From: Lutibacter sp.
GTDB lineage: Bacteria > Bacteroidota > Bacteroidia > Flavobacteriales > Flavobacteriaceae
Length of the DNA stretch: 64,000 nucleotides
NCBI RefSeq assembly: GCF_021647475.1
Contig: NZ_JAKIUR010000004.1
Location: 1-64,000, forward strand
Reading direction: 5' to 3'
In this document: piece by piece, positions 9,742-18,204 of the stretch
How positions within the stretch are numbered: the first letter of the stretch is position 1
Layout: each line of letters opens with the position of its first letter
Notes under the pieces: model-generated
The model's input: the letters and a program-made list of their open reading frames with translations, nothing else
Databases searched by the model: none
Told to the model about the DNA's origin: nothing
Position numbers and translations under genes: made by a program

Positions 9742-10647
9742 ATGATTGAAAATTTAGATTCCTTAAAAATAAATTTTGATACTGAAGGGTTATGGGTTTT
9801 AAATATTACACTAGCAATTATAATGTTTGGTGTTGCCTTAGGTGTTAGCATAAATGATTTTAAAAGACTCCTAAAAAATCCGAAATTACTAATTGTTGGT
9901 ATAATTTCTCAATTCATTTTATTGCCTTTAATGACTTTTATTTTTATAAAATTAGTAAACCCAATGCCAAGTATTGCATTAGGTTTAATGATGGTTGCTG
10001 CTTGCCCCGGTGGAAATATTTCTAATTTTATAACACAAATGGCTAAAGGAAATGCAGCATTATCTGTAAGTTTAACTGCTTTTGCAACGCTAATATCTTT
10101 AGTTATGACTCCTTTTAATTTGGAATTTTGGGGAAACATGTATGCTCCAACCGCTCAAATATTAAAAAGAGTTGAACTAAATCCGTGGGAATTGGCTAAA
10201 TTGGTAACATTAATATTAGGAATTCCTTTAATTTTAGGGATGCTGGTTAGAAGCTACAATCCTATTTTATCAAATAAATTAGCTAAAATTCTTAAACCTA
10301 TTTCACTTTCTATATTTTTAATATTTATAATTTTAGCATTTGCCAAAAACTTTGATATTTTTATTAATTATGTTCAATATGTATTAATATTGGTAATTGC
10401 TCACAACGGTTTAGCAATTTTAACCGGATTTTATTTTGCTAAGGTTATGAAACTCTCTTATAAAAATCAAAAAACGTTGGCTATAGAAACCGGAATTCAA
10501 AATTCTGGATTAGGACTTTTATTAATTTTTAGTTTTTTTAACGGTTTAGGCGGAATGGCTTTGCTAGTTGCGTTTTGGGCTATTTGGGATATAATTTCAG
10601 GATTATTAATTGCAACATATTGGTCTAAACAAAAAGTAAAAATCTAA
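9742..10647 (+). CDS. Bile acid:sodium symporter (BASS) family transporter
   Basis: The 301-aa product has about nine to ten transmembrane helices and the BASS hallmarks AACPGGNISNFITQMAKGN (about 89-107, sodium-site region) and ETGIQNSGLGLLLIF (about 248-262, second crossover region). BASS proteins import anionic organic compounds with sodium; the substrate cannot be inferred. It is the last gene of a tight run (GNAT, rsmE, DUF4159, BASS) and is followed by a family A repeat. Confidence 0.85.
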   Translation: MIENLDSLKINFDTEGLWVLNITLAIIMFGVALGVSINDFKRLLKNPKLLIVGIISQFILLPLMTFIFIKLVNPMPSIALGLMMVAACPGGNISNFITQMAKGNAALSVSLTAFATLISLVMTPFNLEFWGNMYAPTAQILKRVELNPWELAKLVTLILGIPLILGMLVRSYNPILSNKLAKILKPISLSIFLIFIILAFAKNFDIFINYVQYVLILVIAHNGLAILTGFYFAKVMKLSYKNQKTLAIETGIQNSGLGLLLIFSFFNGLGGMALLVAFWAIWDIISGLLIATYWSKQKVKI

Positions 10648-10678
10648 ATTGATTGTCCGTAATTAATCATAAAATGTT

Positions 10679-10766
10679 CGTCACCCTGAACTTGTTTCAG
10701 GGTCTCATCAATATAAATCGGTGATTAGTAAAAACTATGAGATGTTGAAACAAGTTCAACATGACG
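10679..10766. repeat. Interspersed palindromic repeat, family A copy 1
   Basis: The element runs from CGTCACCCTGAACTTGTTTC to AACAAGTTCAACATGACG. It begins CGTCA and ends TGACG, and contains two nested hairpins (around CCCTGAA...TTCAGGG and GTTGAA...TTCAAC) that are also roughly complementary to each other. A flanking TGTCCGTAAT at 10654-10663 is the outer inverted-repeat arm also seen in copy 2, but here the partner arm is missing. Further copies are at 44658-44837 and 46128-46298. It separates the BASS gene from the acyltransferase gene. Confidence 0.8.
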
Positions 10767-10780
10767 TATAAATATGAAAT

Positions 10781-11863
10781 ATGACACAAAACGAATATAC
10801 ATTAAATCTAATATTGAAAACTATTTGGTATCATATTATTAAATGTTATGTAAACCTTGGTTTATTTTTCACTTTAAAAAAAATTAAAGTAGTTGGTAAA
10901 GAAAATATTCCTAAAAAAGGAGCTATTATCTTTATTGGAAATCATCAAAATGCTTTAATTGATCCTTTGTTAATTCCTATAACTAACCATAGAAATACTT
11001 ATTTTTTAACGCGAGCAAGTGCCTTTGTAAATAAATTTGTTGAATTTTTACTTTTTAGTGTAAATATGATTCCTGTTTATAGGATAAGAGACGGTATTAA
11101 AACCATCAAAAAAAATGTAGTAACATTTGAAAATTGTAGTAAAATTTTAAAAAAAGAGCAAACTCTAGTTATTTTTGCTGAAGGTAAACATCATTTAAAA
11201 AGAAAAGTGCTTCCCCTAAAAAAAGGTTTTGCAAGAATTATTTTAGCTACGCTTCAAAAATATCCTGAGTTACCAATACAAATAATTCCTGTTGGTATAA
11301 ATTATGACAATCCTATAAAATACCCTTGCAGTGTTTCTTTGCATTATGGAAAACCTATTTTAGCGAATGAATTTATTAATACTAGTAATATTGATTTTAA
11401 ATTTACAGATTTAATAAATAAAGTACATTCTTCACTAAAAAAGTTAACTACGCATATTGAAGATATAGAACAATATGATGAAATAATAAATCAACTAAAT
11501 AAAAAACAGGTGGATTTTTTAAATCCTATAAAAATAAATGAACTTATTATAAATAAAGATAAATTAAATCTTAGAAAAAGCTATAACTCAAAGGAAATAA
11601 ATTGGTTTGCTCCTATTCATTTTATTGCAAAAATCAATAGTATTTTACCATTATTAATATGGAAATCTATTAAAACTAAGATAAAAGATGAAATTTTTAA
11701 TAACACTTACCGGTTTGCACTAATTTCAACCTTATTTCCTGTTTTCTACCTAATACAAACTTGGTTAGTAAATTATTTTTTTAGTTTAAAAATTGCAATT
11801 ATATATTTAATAAGCGCTATTATTCTAGGTTTAATAACTACTAAAACAACAAAAATTACTTAA
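10781..11863 (+). CDS. PlsC-type lysophospholipid acyltransferase family protein
   Basis: This 360-aa membrane-associated protein has an acyltransferase domain. The first motif is NHQNALIDPLLI, with His55 and Asp61 spaced by five rather than the usual four residues, a variant I also expect in fungal-type glycerolipid acyltransferase relatives. The FAEGKH segment corresponds to the EG substrate-binding motif (normally FPEGTR). The C-terminus has two to three hydrophobic helices. It probably acylates a lysophospholipid or related lipid at the inner membrane. The start codon is 14 bp from the end of a family A repeat, so the promoter is either in or beyond the repeat. The 3' end overlaps the convergent GH3 gene by 8 bp. 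Confidence 0.75.
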   Translation: MTQNEYTLNLILKTIWYHIIKCYVNLGLFFTLKKIKVVGKENIPKKGAIIFIGNHQNALIDPLLIPITNHRNTYFLTRASAFVNKFVEFLLFSVNMIPVYRIRDGIKTIKKNVVTFENCSKILKKEQTLVIFAEGKHHLKRKVLPLKKGFARIILATLQKYPELPIQIIPVGINYDNPIKYPCSVSLHYGKPILANEFINTSNIDFKFTDLINKVHSSLKKLTTHIEDIEQYDEIINQLNKKQVDFLNPIKINELIINKDKLNLRKSYNSKEINWFAPIHFIAKINSILPLLIWKSIKTKIKDEIFNNTYRFALISTLFPVFYLIQTWLVNYFFSLKIAIIYLISAIILGLITTKTTKIT

Positions 11864-14780
11864 TAATTGCATCCTGAATTATTTGCTGGATATTGGTTCT
11901 AATATCTTTATAAATCAATTCTTTATTTTTCATTGTTGGGTAAACTCTGTTGGACAAAAATACATATACAATTCCGCTTTTAGGATCTGCCCAAGTATAA
12001 GTTCCTGTAAATCCACTATGTCCAAAACTTGCATTTGAAACACAACCACAAGTTGCTTTTTCAATTTCCTTTATCTGAGGTTTATCAAAACCAACACCTC
12101 TTCTTACATTATCATTTGCATAATACCGATGATTGAATGTAGAAATTGTTTTAGACTTAAAATAGCGTTTACCTCCATAATATCCATTTTGCAAATACAT
12201 TTGCATTATTTTAGCAATATCATTTGCGTTGGTAAATAAACCTGCATGACCTCCTATTCCACCCAACATAGCAGCACCCATATCATGCACATAACCTTGT
12301 AACAATTGATTGCGATAATACGTATCTTTTTCAGTAGGAACTATGCTGTTTTTTTTAAACTTATTTAGGGGTAAATAACTTGTTCTATTTGCTCCTAAAG
12401 ATTTGTAAAAATGTTGTTGACTTAACTCATTTAAGTTTTTATGATAATAGTTTTCCAAATATTCTTTAAACAAATAGTAGGATAAATCGCTGTATTTATA
12501 ACCACTTTTTTCTCTTTGGTCAACTTCTGCAATTCTTATATAAATAGAATCTTTATAATCTCTTCGTAAAAATAAATTTTCAGCAACTTTAATACTAAAT
12601 TTTTTAGATTTTTTTGTCCGATAATATTTTTTTGATGGTTTACCCGTAATACTGTCAAGCGTTTTTAAATAAAAAGGAATCCAAGCTTTTAATCTACCAA
12701 CATGAGAAAGCACTTCTTTTACCGTTAAAGTATCCTTATTTGTATTTTTTAAATTTGGCAACAGCTTTCCCATAGTAGTATCTAAATTTAAGACTCCTTG
12801 CTGTTGAAGTTCCATAATCAAAGGTAAGGTTGCTAATATTTTGGTAAGTGAAGCTACATCGTACACATCACTGTTTTTAACCTTAATTTTATCTTGATAA
12901 GTATGATATCCAAAACTTTTATTATAAACTACTTTACCGTATCTGGCAACTAAAACCTGTAATCCTGGAGCCATTTTTTGTTTAATTACTTCTTTTGCAA
13001 CAGAATCAATTTTATTTAATTTAATACTGCTTAAACTAACATCTTCTGGAATTGAATAAGCCAATCTTTTTAATGAAGTTGACCAAATACCGTAACCTTC
13101 ATCAAATTCATTTCTAATAGAAACCGGCAATTTTCCTTTTACATTAATGGCTCCAAAAATAGCTTGTGCACTTAATTCTTGTGCAATTTTACTATTTTGA
13201 TAAGATATAATTAAGCCTTCAATATTTTCAAAAGTTTTAAGTTGTAATAAACTATACGGACTTGCAAAAATATCTAAAATAATAGTATTAGTTCTAGCCA
13301 ATTCCTGCAACCAAACCAGTTCTTTATTAGTGAATTTATAACTTTTCCAAGGGTTTTTATTCGATTTGTGAAAACCAATAATTACTAAATTATATGATTT
13401 TAATTTGGTAATAAGTTCATCTAAATTTTCACTAGAAACAACATCTACTTTAGTATAATTTTTAAGCATTTTTACAAAAAAAGAGTTTGGTGCATCTCCT
13501 AATTTTACGTAGGCAACTTTTTTAGTTTCTAAATTTTGAATAGGTAGTATATTCTTTTTACTTTTTAATAACGTAAGAGAATTTTGAACTAATTTTCGGT
13601 TTAAAAATTTATTTTCCGTTGTATGCAAATCATTTTGCAAATTATTTAAACTTATATATTGATAGTTATTTAAACCTGCCCAATATTTTGCCATCAATAT
13701 TTTTTTTACAGAAAAATTTAAACGTTCTTCAGTAACTATACTATCTAACACAGCTTTTTTAATATTAGCAATTGCTGATTTTACATCTTCAGGAAACAAT
13801 AAAATATCGTTACCTGCCAAAAAAGCATCTAATTCTAATGCTCCAGGTTTTGCAAAATTAGAAGCTCCTTTCATATTTAATGCATCAGTAATTATCAACC
13901 CTTTAAATTTTAATTGATTTTGCAATAAATCAGTAACTACATTATAAGATAATGAAGTTGGCAAATTAGGGTTTGGTTCTAATGCTTTTACGCTTAAATG
14001 AGCAACCATTATACTTGTCAACTTTGTATGAACTAGTTTTTTATAAGGATATAACTCTATAGAATCTAATCTATTACGATTAAAACCTAAAACGGGTAAC
14101 GAGGTATGAGAATCTGAAGAAGTATCTCCGTGCCCAGGAAAATGTTTAGCACAAGCCAACACCTTTTCACTTTGTAAACCTTTTATAAAAGCGGTTGCTT
14201 TATTGGTTACGTTTACTCTATTTTCTCCGAATGATCGATTACCAATAATTGGATTATCAGGATTAGTATTGATATCAACCACTGGAGCAAAATTTATATT
14301 TACCCCAATTCGCTTACATTGTTGAGCTAATTGTTTTCCAAATTGCTCAATTAATTGATTATTACGAATAGCTCCCAACGTCATATTCCAAGGAAACCGA
14401 AACATATTTTTTAATCTCATATCCAAACCCCATTCGGCATCTTGACCAATAAGTAAAGGTATTTTTGAAATAGATTGATATTTATTGGTGAGTTTGGCTT
14501 GTTTTAATGCGGTACCTTGCATAAAAATAAGTCCTCCAATATGCTGTTTTTCAATTAGATTTTCAATAGCGGCATAATGTTTTTCATCTTTATTAGAATA
14601 TGCCTGTACCATAAATAATTGCCCTATTTTTTCATCTAAGGACATCAAATTCATAGTAGAATCTACCCATTTTTGCTGAGCTAAAGAATCCTTTGTTTGT
14701 AAAGGAAACGGTTTCTTTACCTGTGCATAGTTTAAAAAAGGAATACTAATAAAATATAAAAAAAATAATTTTTTAATCAT
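11856..14780 (-). CDS. Glycoside hydrolase family 3 fused to beta-lactamase-type serine hydrolase
   Basis: This 974-aa exported protein (signal peptide to NYAQ, residue 20) carries two enzymes. Residues about 35-370 are a GH3 NagZ-like beta-N-acetylglucosaminidase, with the His/Asp acid-base dyad motif KHFPGHGDTSSDSH at 212-225 and the nucleophile Asp299 in IITDALNM. A middle GH3 C-terminal-like domain follows (to about 570). Residues about 590-970 are a class C beta-lactamase/penicillin-binding-type hydrolase, with SLTK (SxxK) near 641-644 and YSDLSY as the second motif. The combination suggests periplasmic turnover of peptidoglycan fragments, one domain cutting glycan and the other acting on peptide or ester bonds. 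The architecture recurs in Bacteroidota. The gene is monocistronic or leads an operon with the gene at 14810. Confidence 0.87.
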   Translation of the reverse strand: MIKKLFFLYFISIPFLNYAQVKKPFPLQTKDSLAQQKWVDSTMNLMSLDEKIGQLFMVQAYSNKDEKHYAAIENLIEKQHIGGLIFMQGTALKQAKLTNKYQSISKIPLLIGQDAEWGLDMRLKNMFRFPWNMTLGAIRNNQLIEQFGKQLAQQCKRIGVNINFAPVVDINTNPDNPIIGNRSFGENRVNVTNKATAFIKGLQSEKVLACAKHFPGHGDTSSDSHTSLPVLGFNRNRLDSIELYPYKKLVHTKLTSIMVAHLSVKALEPNPNLPTSLSYNVVTDLLQNQLKFKGLIITDALNMKGASNFAKPGALELDAFLAGNDILLFPEDVKSAIANIKKAVLDSIVTEERLNFSVKKILMAKYWAGLNNYQYISLNNLQNDLHTTENKFLNRKLVQNSLTLLKSKKNILPIQNLETKKVAYVKLGDAPNSFFVKMLKNYTKVDVVSSENLDELITKLKSYNLVIIGFHKSNKNPWKSYKFTNKELVWLQELARTNTIILDIFASPYSLLQLKTFENIEGLIISYQNSKIAQELSAQAIFGAINVKGKLPVSIRNEFDEGYGIWSTSLKRLAYSIPEDVSLSSIKLNKIDSVAKEVIKQKMAPGLQVLVARYGKVVYNKSFGYHTYQDKIKVKNSDVYDVASLTKILATLPLIMELQQQGVLNLDTTMGKLLPNLKNTNKDTLTVKEVLSHVGRLKAWIPFYLKTLDSITGKPSKKYYRTKKSKKFSIKVAENLFLRRDYKDSIYIRIAEVDQREKSGYKYSDLSYYLFKEYLENYYHKNLNELSQQHFYKSLGANRTSYLPLNKFKKNSIVPTEKDTYYRNQLLQGYVHDMGAAMLGGIGGHAGLFTNANDIAKIMQMYLQNGYYGGKRYFKSKTISTFNHRYYANDNVRRGVGFDKPQIKEIEKATCGCVSNASFGHSGFTGTYTWADPKSGIVYVFLSNRVYPTMKNKELIYKDIRTNIQQIIQDAIIK

Positions 14781-14809
14781 TTAATAAGAAAAAGTTAAAG
14801 AAACTTTTA

Positions 14810-15295
14810 TTAAGCAAAAAATCGTTTATGCCAACTATTAATTGCAGGCACTTCCCAATTTAATTCAAAATCTGCTTTTGTTGTAACCAGATTATTAAAT
14901 ACAACTGTATTTTTTGTTATTTTTCGTTGTTTTACAAAGTTTTTAAAATCTAGTAAACTAACTACATTTATGTTATTGTTATCTTTAAAAGAAACCTTCA
15001 ATTTATTGGTTAAATCTAATTTTAAACTTTGTTCTAATTTTAAAATTAAATTAACAGAAGCATCAATGGAACAACCTGAAACTTCATTATAATCTTCATC
15101 AACTGCAATAACAATAAATTGATGATATTTAATTTGATATGATGCTTTTAAATCTTTGCCATGTACTTGCCAAGAAGTTATAAAATTTTCAATTTTAGCT
15201 ACAATTTCTTCTTCTTCACTAGTAGAAAATACTCTATTTGCTTGGTACACCCAAACTCTTGAAGTATCTTCTAAACTATCAAAATCAACTAACAT
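14810..15295 (-). CDS. Conserved hypothetical protein (about 160 aa, flavobacterial)
   Basis: This 161-aa soluble protein starts MLVDFDSLEDTSRVWVYQAN and contains a conserved-looking centre (FITSWQVHGKDLKASYQIKY; FIVIAVDEDYNEVSGCSIDA). Homologues are common in Flavobacteriaceae and are often labelled 'ABC transporter ATPase', but there is no Walker motif here and I regard that label as wrong. No signal peptide or membrane helix is seen. It starts 2 nt after the exonuclease stop codon, so it is co-transcribed with that gene. Confidence 0.6.
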   Translation of the reverse strand: MLVDFDSLEDTSRVWVYQANRVFSTSEEEEIVAKIENFITSWQVHGKDLKASYQIKYHQFIVIAVDEDYNEVSGCSIDASVNLILKLEQSLKLDLTNKLKVSFKDNNNINVVSLLDFKNFVKQRKITKNTVVFNNLVTTKADFELNWEVPAINSWHKRFFA

Positions 15296-15297
15296 AT

Positions 15298-16116
15298 TTA
15301 TAATTTTTTATTGAATTTCTTTTGTAAATCTTCTAAAGTGTTTTCTTTTTTATTATGCAACACACGTTCTTTAATTCCTTTTAATATTTTTTTGGTGTAT
15401 AATGGGAAATCGGCATTTTGAATCCAAGAAAAATAACCTTTATCTTTTAATAAAACATCTTCAACTTTTTGATTTTTATATTTTCCGAAAGTAAAAATTT
15501 CTTCATTTTCATCATTAAATAAAACAAAACCGGCAAAATCTGCACGTTTATGATATCTTGAATATTCACTTAAAAAATCAACATTATTTTCTAAATCGTC
15601 ATATTTTTCAAGTTGAGCTTTCAAAATTTCATAAGTTGCTGTGGTATCTACCATAGCTGAATGTGCATTTTCCAAATCTTCACCACAATAGAATTTATAA
15701 CCTGCACTTAAAGTCCGCTCTTCTTTTTTATGAAAAATAACCTGTACATCAATGGCAACTCTGTCATTCATATCAAAATTCACCTTGGCACGAATCATTT
15801 CCTCAGCTAAAAGAGGAATATCAAATCTATTTGAGTTAAATCCTGACAAATCACAACCATCAATAATTTTACTTATTTCCGGTGCTAATTCTTTAAAAGT
15901 TGGTTCATTTACAACTTGTTCATTGGTTATTCCATGAATAGCTGTGGTTTCTTTTGGTATCTCTATTTCAGGATTTACCAACCAAGTTTTACTTTCTTTA
16001 TTTCCGTTAGGATATACTTTTAGCAAGGCTATTTCTACAATTCTATCTGTTGCTATGTTAATTCCTGTTGTTTCCAAATCGAAAAATACGATTGGTTTTG
16101 TTAATTTTAATTCCAT
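15298..16116 (-). CDS. 3'-5' exonuclease, DnaQ/DEDD type
   Basis: The 272-aa protein has the DEDD exonuclease motifs: ExoI FFDLETTG (about 11-18), ExoII in SGFNSNRFDIPLL (about 92-104) and ExoIII NAHSAMVDTTATYEIL (about 150-165). It also has HGITNEQV. The C-terminus (FGKYKNQKVEDVL, then KGYFSWIQNADFP) is a DUF3820-like segment often attached to such nucleases. The role is proofreading-like or repair 3'-end trimming of DNA or RNA; the substrate is not defined. It overlaps no gene and is followed by the 161-aa hypothetical gene. Confidence 0.85.
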   Translation of the reverse strand: MELKLTKPIVFFDLETTGINIATDRIVEIALLKVYPNGNKESKTWLVNPEIEIPKETTAIHGITNEQVVNEPTFKELAPEISKIIDGCDLSGFNSNRFDIPLLAEEMIRAKVNFDMNDRVAIDVQVIFHKKEERTLSAGYKFYCGEDLENAHSAMVDTTATYEILKAQLEKYDDLENNVDFLSEYSRYHKRADFAGFVLFNDENEEIFTFGKYKNQKVEDVLLKDKGYFSWIQNADFPLYTKKILKGIKERVLHNKKENTLEDLQKKFNKKL

Positions 16117-16187
16117 TAGGTTAATTTATTTATTGCCGTTAAACTACATTGAAATGCCATTTTATACAGCTCTCTTTAGTCAATTTA

Positions 16188-17036
16188 TTATTCGTTTTTA
16201 AGTTGTTTCTCATAATTACCAAGTTCTTTTTCGTATTTTTCAGGTAATTCAGGTTCTTGAAAGTTATATTTTTTTAAAGTATCTAAAATAGTTTGTGCAA
16301 CAATTAATCTGGCTGTTGGTTTATCGTCTGCTGGAATAATGAACCACGGTGCTTTTTCTGTAGAAGTTCTATTTAGTAAATCTTGATAACAATAGTGGTA
16401 TTTATCCCACATTTTACGCTCTTTTAAATCGGCAGGTGAAAATTTCCAATTTTTTTGTTTTAATTCTAAACGACGTAATAATCTGTTTTTTTGTTCTTCT
16501 TTAGAAAGGTTTAAAAAGAATTTTAAAATAATGGTTCCATTAGCTACTAAATTACCTTCAAAATTATTAATAGCCTCCATTCGTTGATGGTAAAAATCAT
16601 CATTAATTTGATCAACATTGGTTATTTTAGGAATATTTTCACCTAAAATATATTCAGGATGCACACGTGTAACCAATACATTTTCATAATGCGTTCTATT
16701 AAAAACACCTATTTTACCTCGTTCTGGCAATACAATATAATGTCTCCATAAAAAATCATGTTTTAGTTCTCGCTCCGATGGAACTTTAAAACTGTGTACC
16801 TCAACTCCTGAAGCATTTACATCTTTAAATACTTCTCTAATTAAACTATCTTTACCTGAAGTATCCATGCCTTGCAAACAAATTAATGTAGCATAATTAG
16901 CTTCAGCGTACATTTTACTTTGCAATTTACTTAATTCTTTTCTTAATTTTTTAAGCTTTTTTTTCGCTTTAACAATAACTTCTTTTGTTTCTGTCTTTTT
17001 TAAGTCAATACTGTTTGTAACTTGATATTTTTTCAT
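16188..17036 (-). CDS. ppk2: Polyphosphate kinase 2 family protein
   Basis: This 282-aa protein is a single-domain PPK2. Walker A is GMDTSGKDS (56-64), Walker B is in GKIGVFNRTHYENVL (107-121), and the lid module is RLLRRLELKQKNWKFSPADL with downstream KERKMWDKY. PPK2 enzymes phosphorylate nucleotides with polyphosphate as donor. Subclass (AMP, ADP or both) cannot be assigned confidently from sequence inspection. It is encoded 3 nt after the sigma-54 activator stop, in an operon-like run with that gene and the MscS channel. Confidence 0.88.
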   Translation of the reverse strand: MKKYQVTNSIDLKKTETKEVIVKAKKKLKKLRKELSKLQSKMYAEANYATLICLQGMDTSGKDSLIREVFKDVNASGVEVHSFKVPSERELKHDFLWRHYIVLPERGKIGVFNRTHYENVLVTRVHPEYILGENIPKITNVDQINDDFYHQRMEAINNFEGNLVANGTIILKFFLNLSKEEQKNRLLRRLELKQKNWKFSPADLKERKMWDKYHYCYQDLLNRTSTEKAPWFIIPADDKPTARLIVAQTILDTLKKYNFQEPELPEKYEKELGNYEKQLKNE

Positions 17037-17039
17037 GAT

Positions 17040-18203
17040 TTATTTACTTGCAAATAGTTGTACATCTTTTTCGGTTATTTCTTTTTCGCCTAATATTATC
17101 AATCGTTCTACAATGTTTCTAAGTTCTCTAATATTTCCTGTCCAATCATAATTTTGCAATAATTTTATGGCTTTTTCTGAAAATAATTTTACCACAGTAC
17201 CTTGTTCATTGGCAATTTGATTTGTGAAAAATGAAATTAGCAAAGGTATATCTTCTCTCCGCTCATTTAAACTAGGAACCCTAATTAAAATTACGGCTAA
17301 TCTATGATATAAATCTTCTCTAAATTTCCCTTTTGCTATTTCTTCTTTTAAATTTTTATTAGTAGCAGCAATTATACGAACATTTACTTTAATATCTCTA
17401 TCGCTACCCACTCTTGAAATTTTATTTTCTTGTAAAGCTCTTAAAACTTTTGCCTGAGCAGAAAGACTCATATCTCCAATTTCATCTAAAAAAATAGTAC
17501 CTCCATTAGCAGCTTCAAATTTACCTGCCCTATCTTTATTAGCACCTGTAAATGAACCTTTTACATGCCCAAACAATTCACTTTCAATAAGTTCCGAAGG
17601 AATTGCCGCACAATTTACTTCAATCATAGGGGCTTTTGTTCGTTCGCTTTTTTCGTGTAACCAATGGGCTACTAATTCTTTTCCTGTTCCATTTTCACCT
17701 GTAATTAAAACTCTTGCATCAGTGGGTGCTACTTTTTCAATGATAGTTTTAATCTGCAAAATAGGTTCACTATCACCAATCATTTCATATTTTTTACTTA
17801 CCTTTTTTTTAAGGATTGTGTTTTCAACAACTAATTCTTTCCTGTCCAAGGCATTACGAACTGTATTTAAAAGTCTGTTTAAATCTGGTGGTTTTGAAAT
17901 ATAATCAAAAGCACCTAAACGCATTGTATTTACTGCTGTATCTAAATCACCATGCCCTGAAAGCATTACAATAGGAATTTCTGGTTTTAGCTTTTTTACC
18001 TTCTCAAGCACCTCTACACCATCCATTTTAGGCATTTTAATATCACACAAAATTAAATCATAATCAAATTTTGTAATCATATTGATTCCTATTAAACCGT
18101 CTTCTGCTTCTTCCACTTCATAATTATCATTTTCTTCAGAAATAATTTTTTTTAGTACTCTGCGAATTGTCGCTTCATCTTCAATTAATAAAATTTTTGA
18201 CAT
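17040..18203 (-). CDS. NtrC-type sigma-54 activator lacking a C-terminal HTH
   Basis: The 387-aa protein has a receiver domain (phospho-acceptor Asp54 in LILCDIKMP) and a sigma-54 AAA+ domain with Walker A GENGTGKE (169-176), the sigma-54 contact loop GSFTGA (216-221; usually GAFTGA), Walker B GTIFLDEIGD and arginine-finger region FREDLYHRL. It ends at ...ITEKDVQLFASK, just after the AAA+ lid, where NtrC relatives normally continue with a Fis-type DNA-binding helix-turn-helix. It therefore may activate sigma-54 polymerase from solution, or bind DNA through a partner. The cognate kinase is not in the window. It lies between MscS (2 nt) and ppk2 (3 nt), so all three are likely one transcript. 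Confidence 0.88.
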   Translation of the reverse strand: MSKILLIEDEATIRRVLKKIISEENDNYEVEEAEDGLIGINMITKFDYDLILCDIKMPKMDGVEVLEKVKKLKPEIPIVMLSGHGDLDTAVNTMRLGAFDYISKPPDLNRLLNTVRNALDRKELVVENTILKKKVSKKYEMIGDSEPILQIKTIIEKVAPTDARVLITGENGTGKELVAHWLHEKSERTKAPMIEVNCAAIPSELIESELFGHVKGSFTGANKDRAGKFEAANGGTIFLDEIGDMSLSAQAKVLRALQENKISRVGSDRDIKVNVRIIAATNKNLKEEIAKGKFREDLYHRLAVILIRVPSLNERREDIPLLISFFTNQIANEQGTVVKLFSEKAIKLLQNYDWTGNIRELRNIVERLIILGEKEITEKDVQLFASK

Positions 18204-18204
18204 G

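Noticed and set aside
14810..15295. Annotation of the 161-aa gene as an ABC transporter ATPase.
   Set aside because: No Walker A, Walker B or signature motif is present, so the common database label is not supported.
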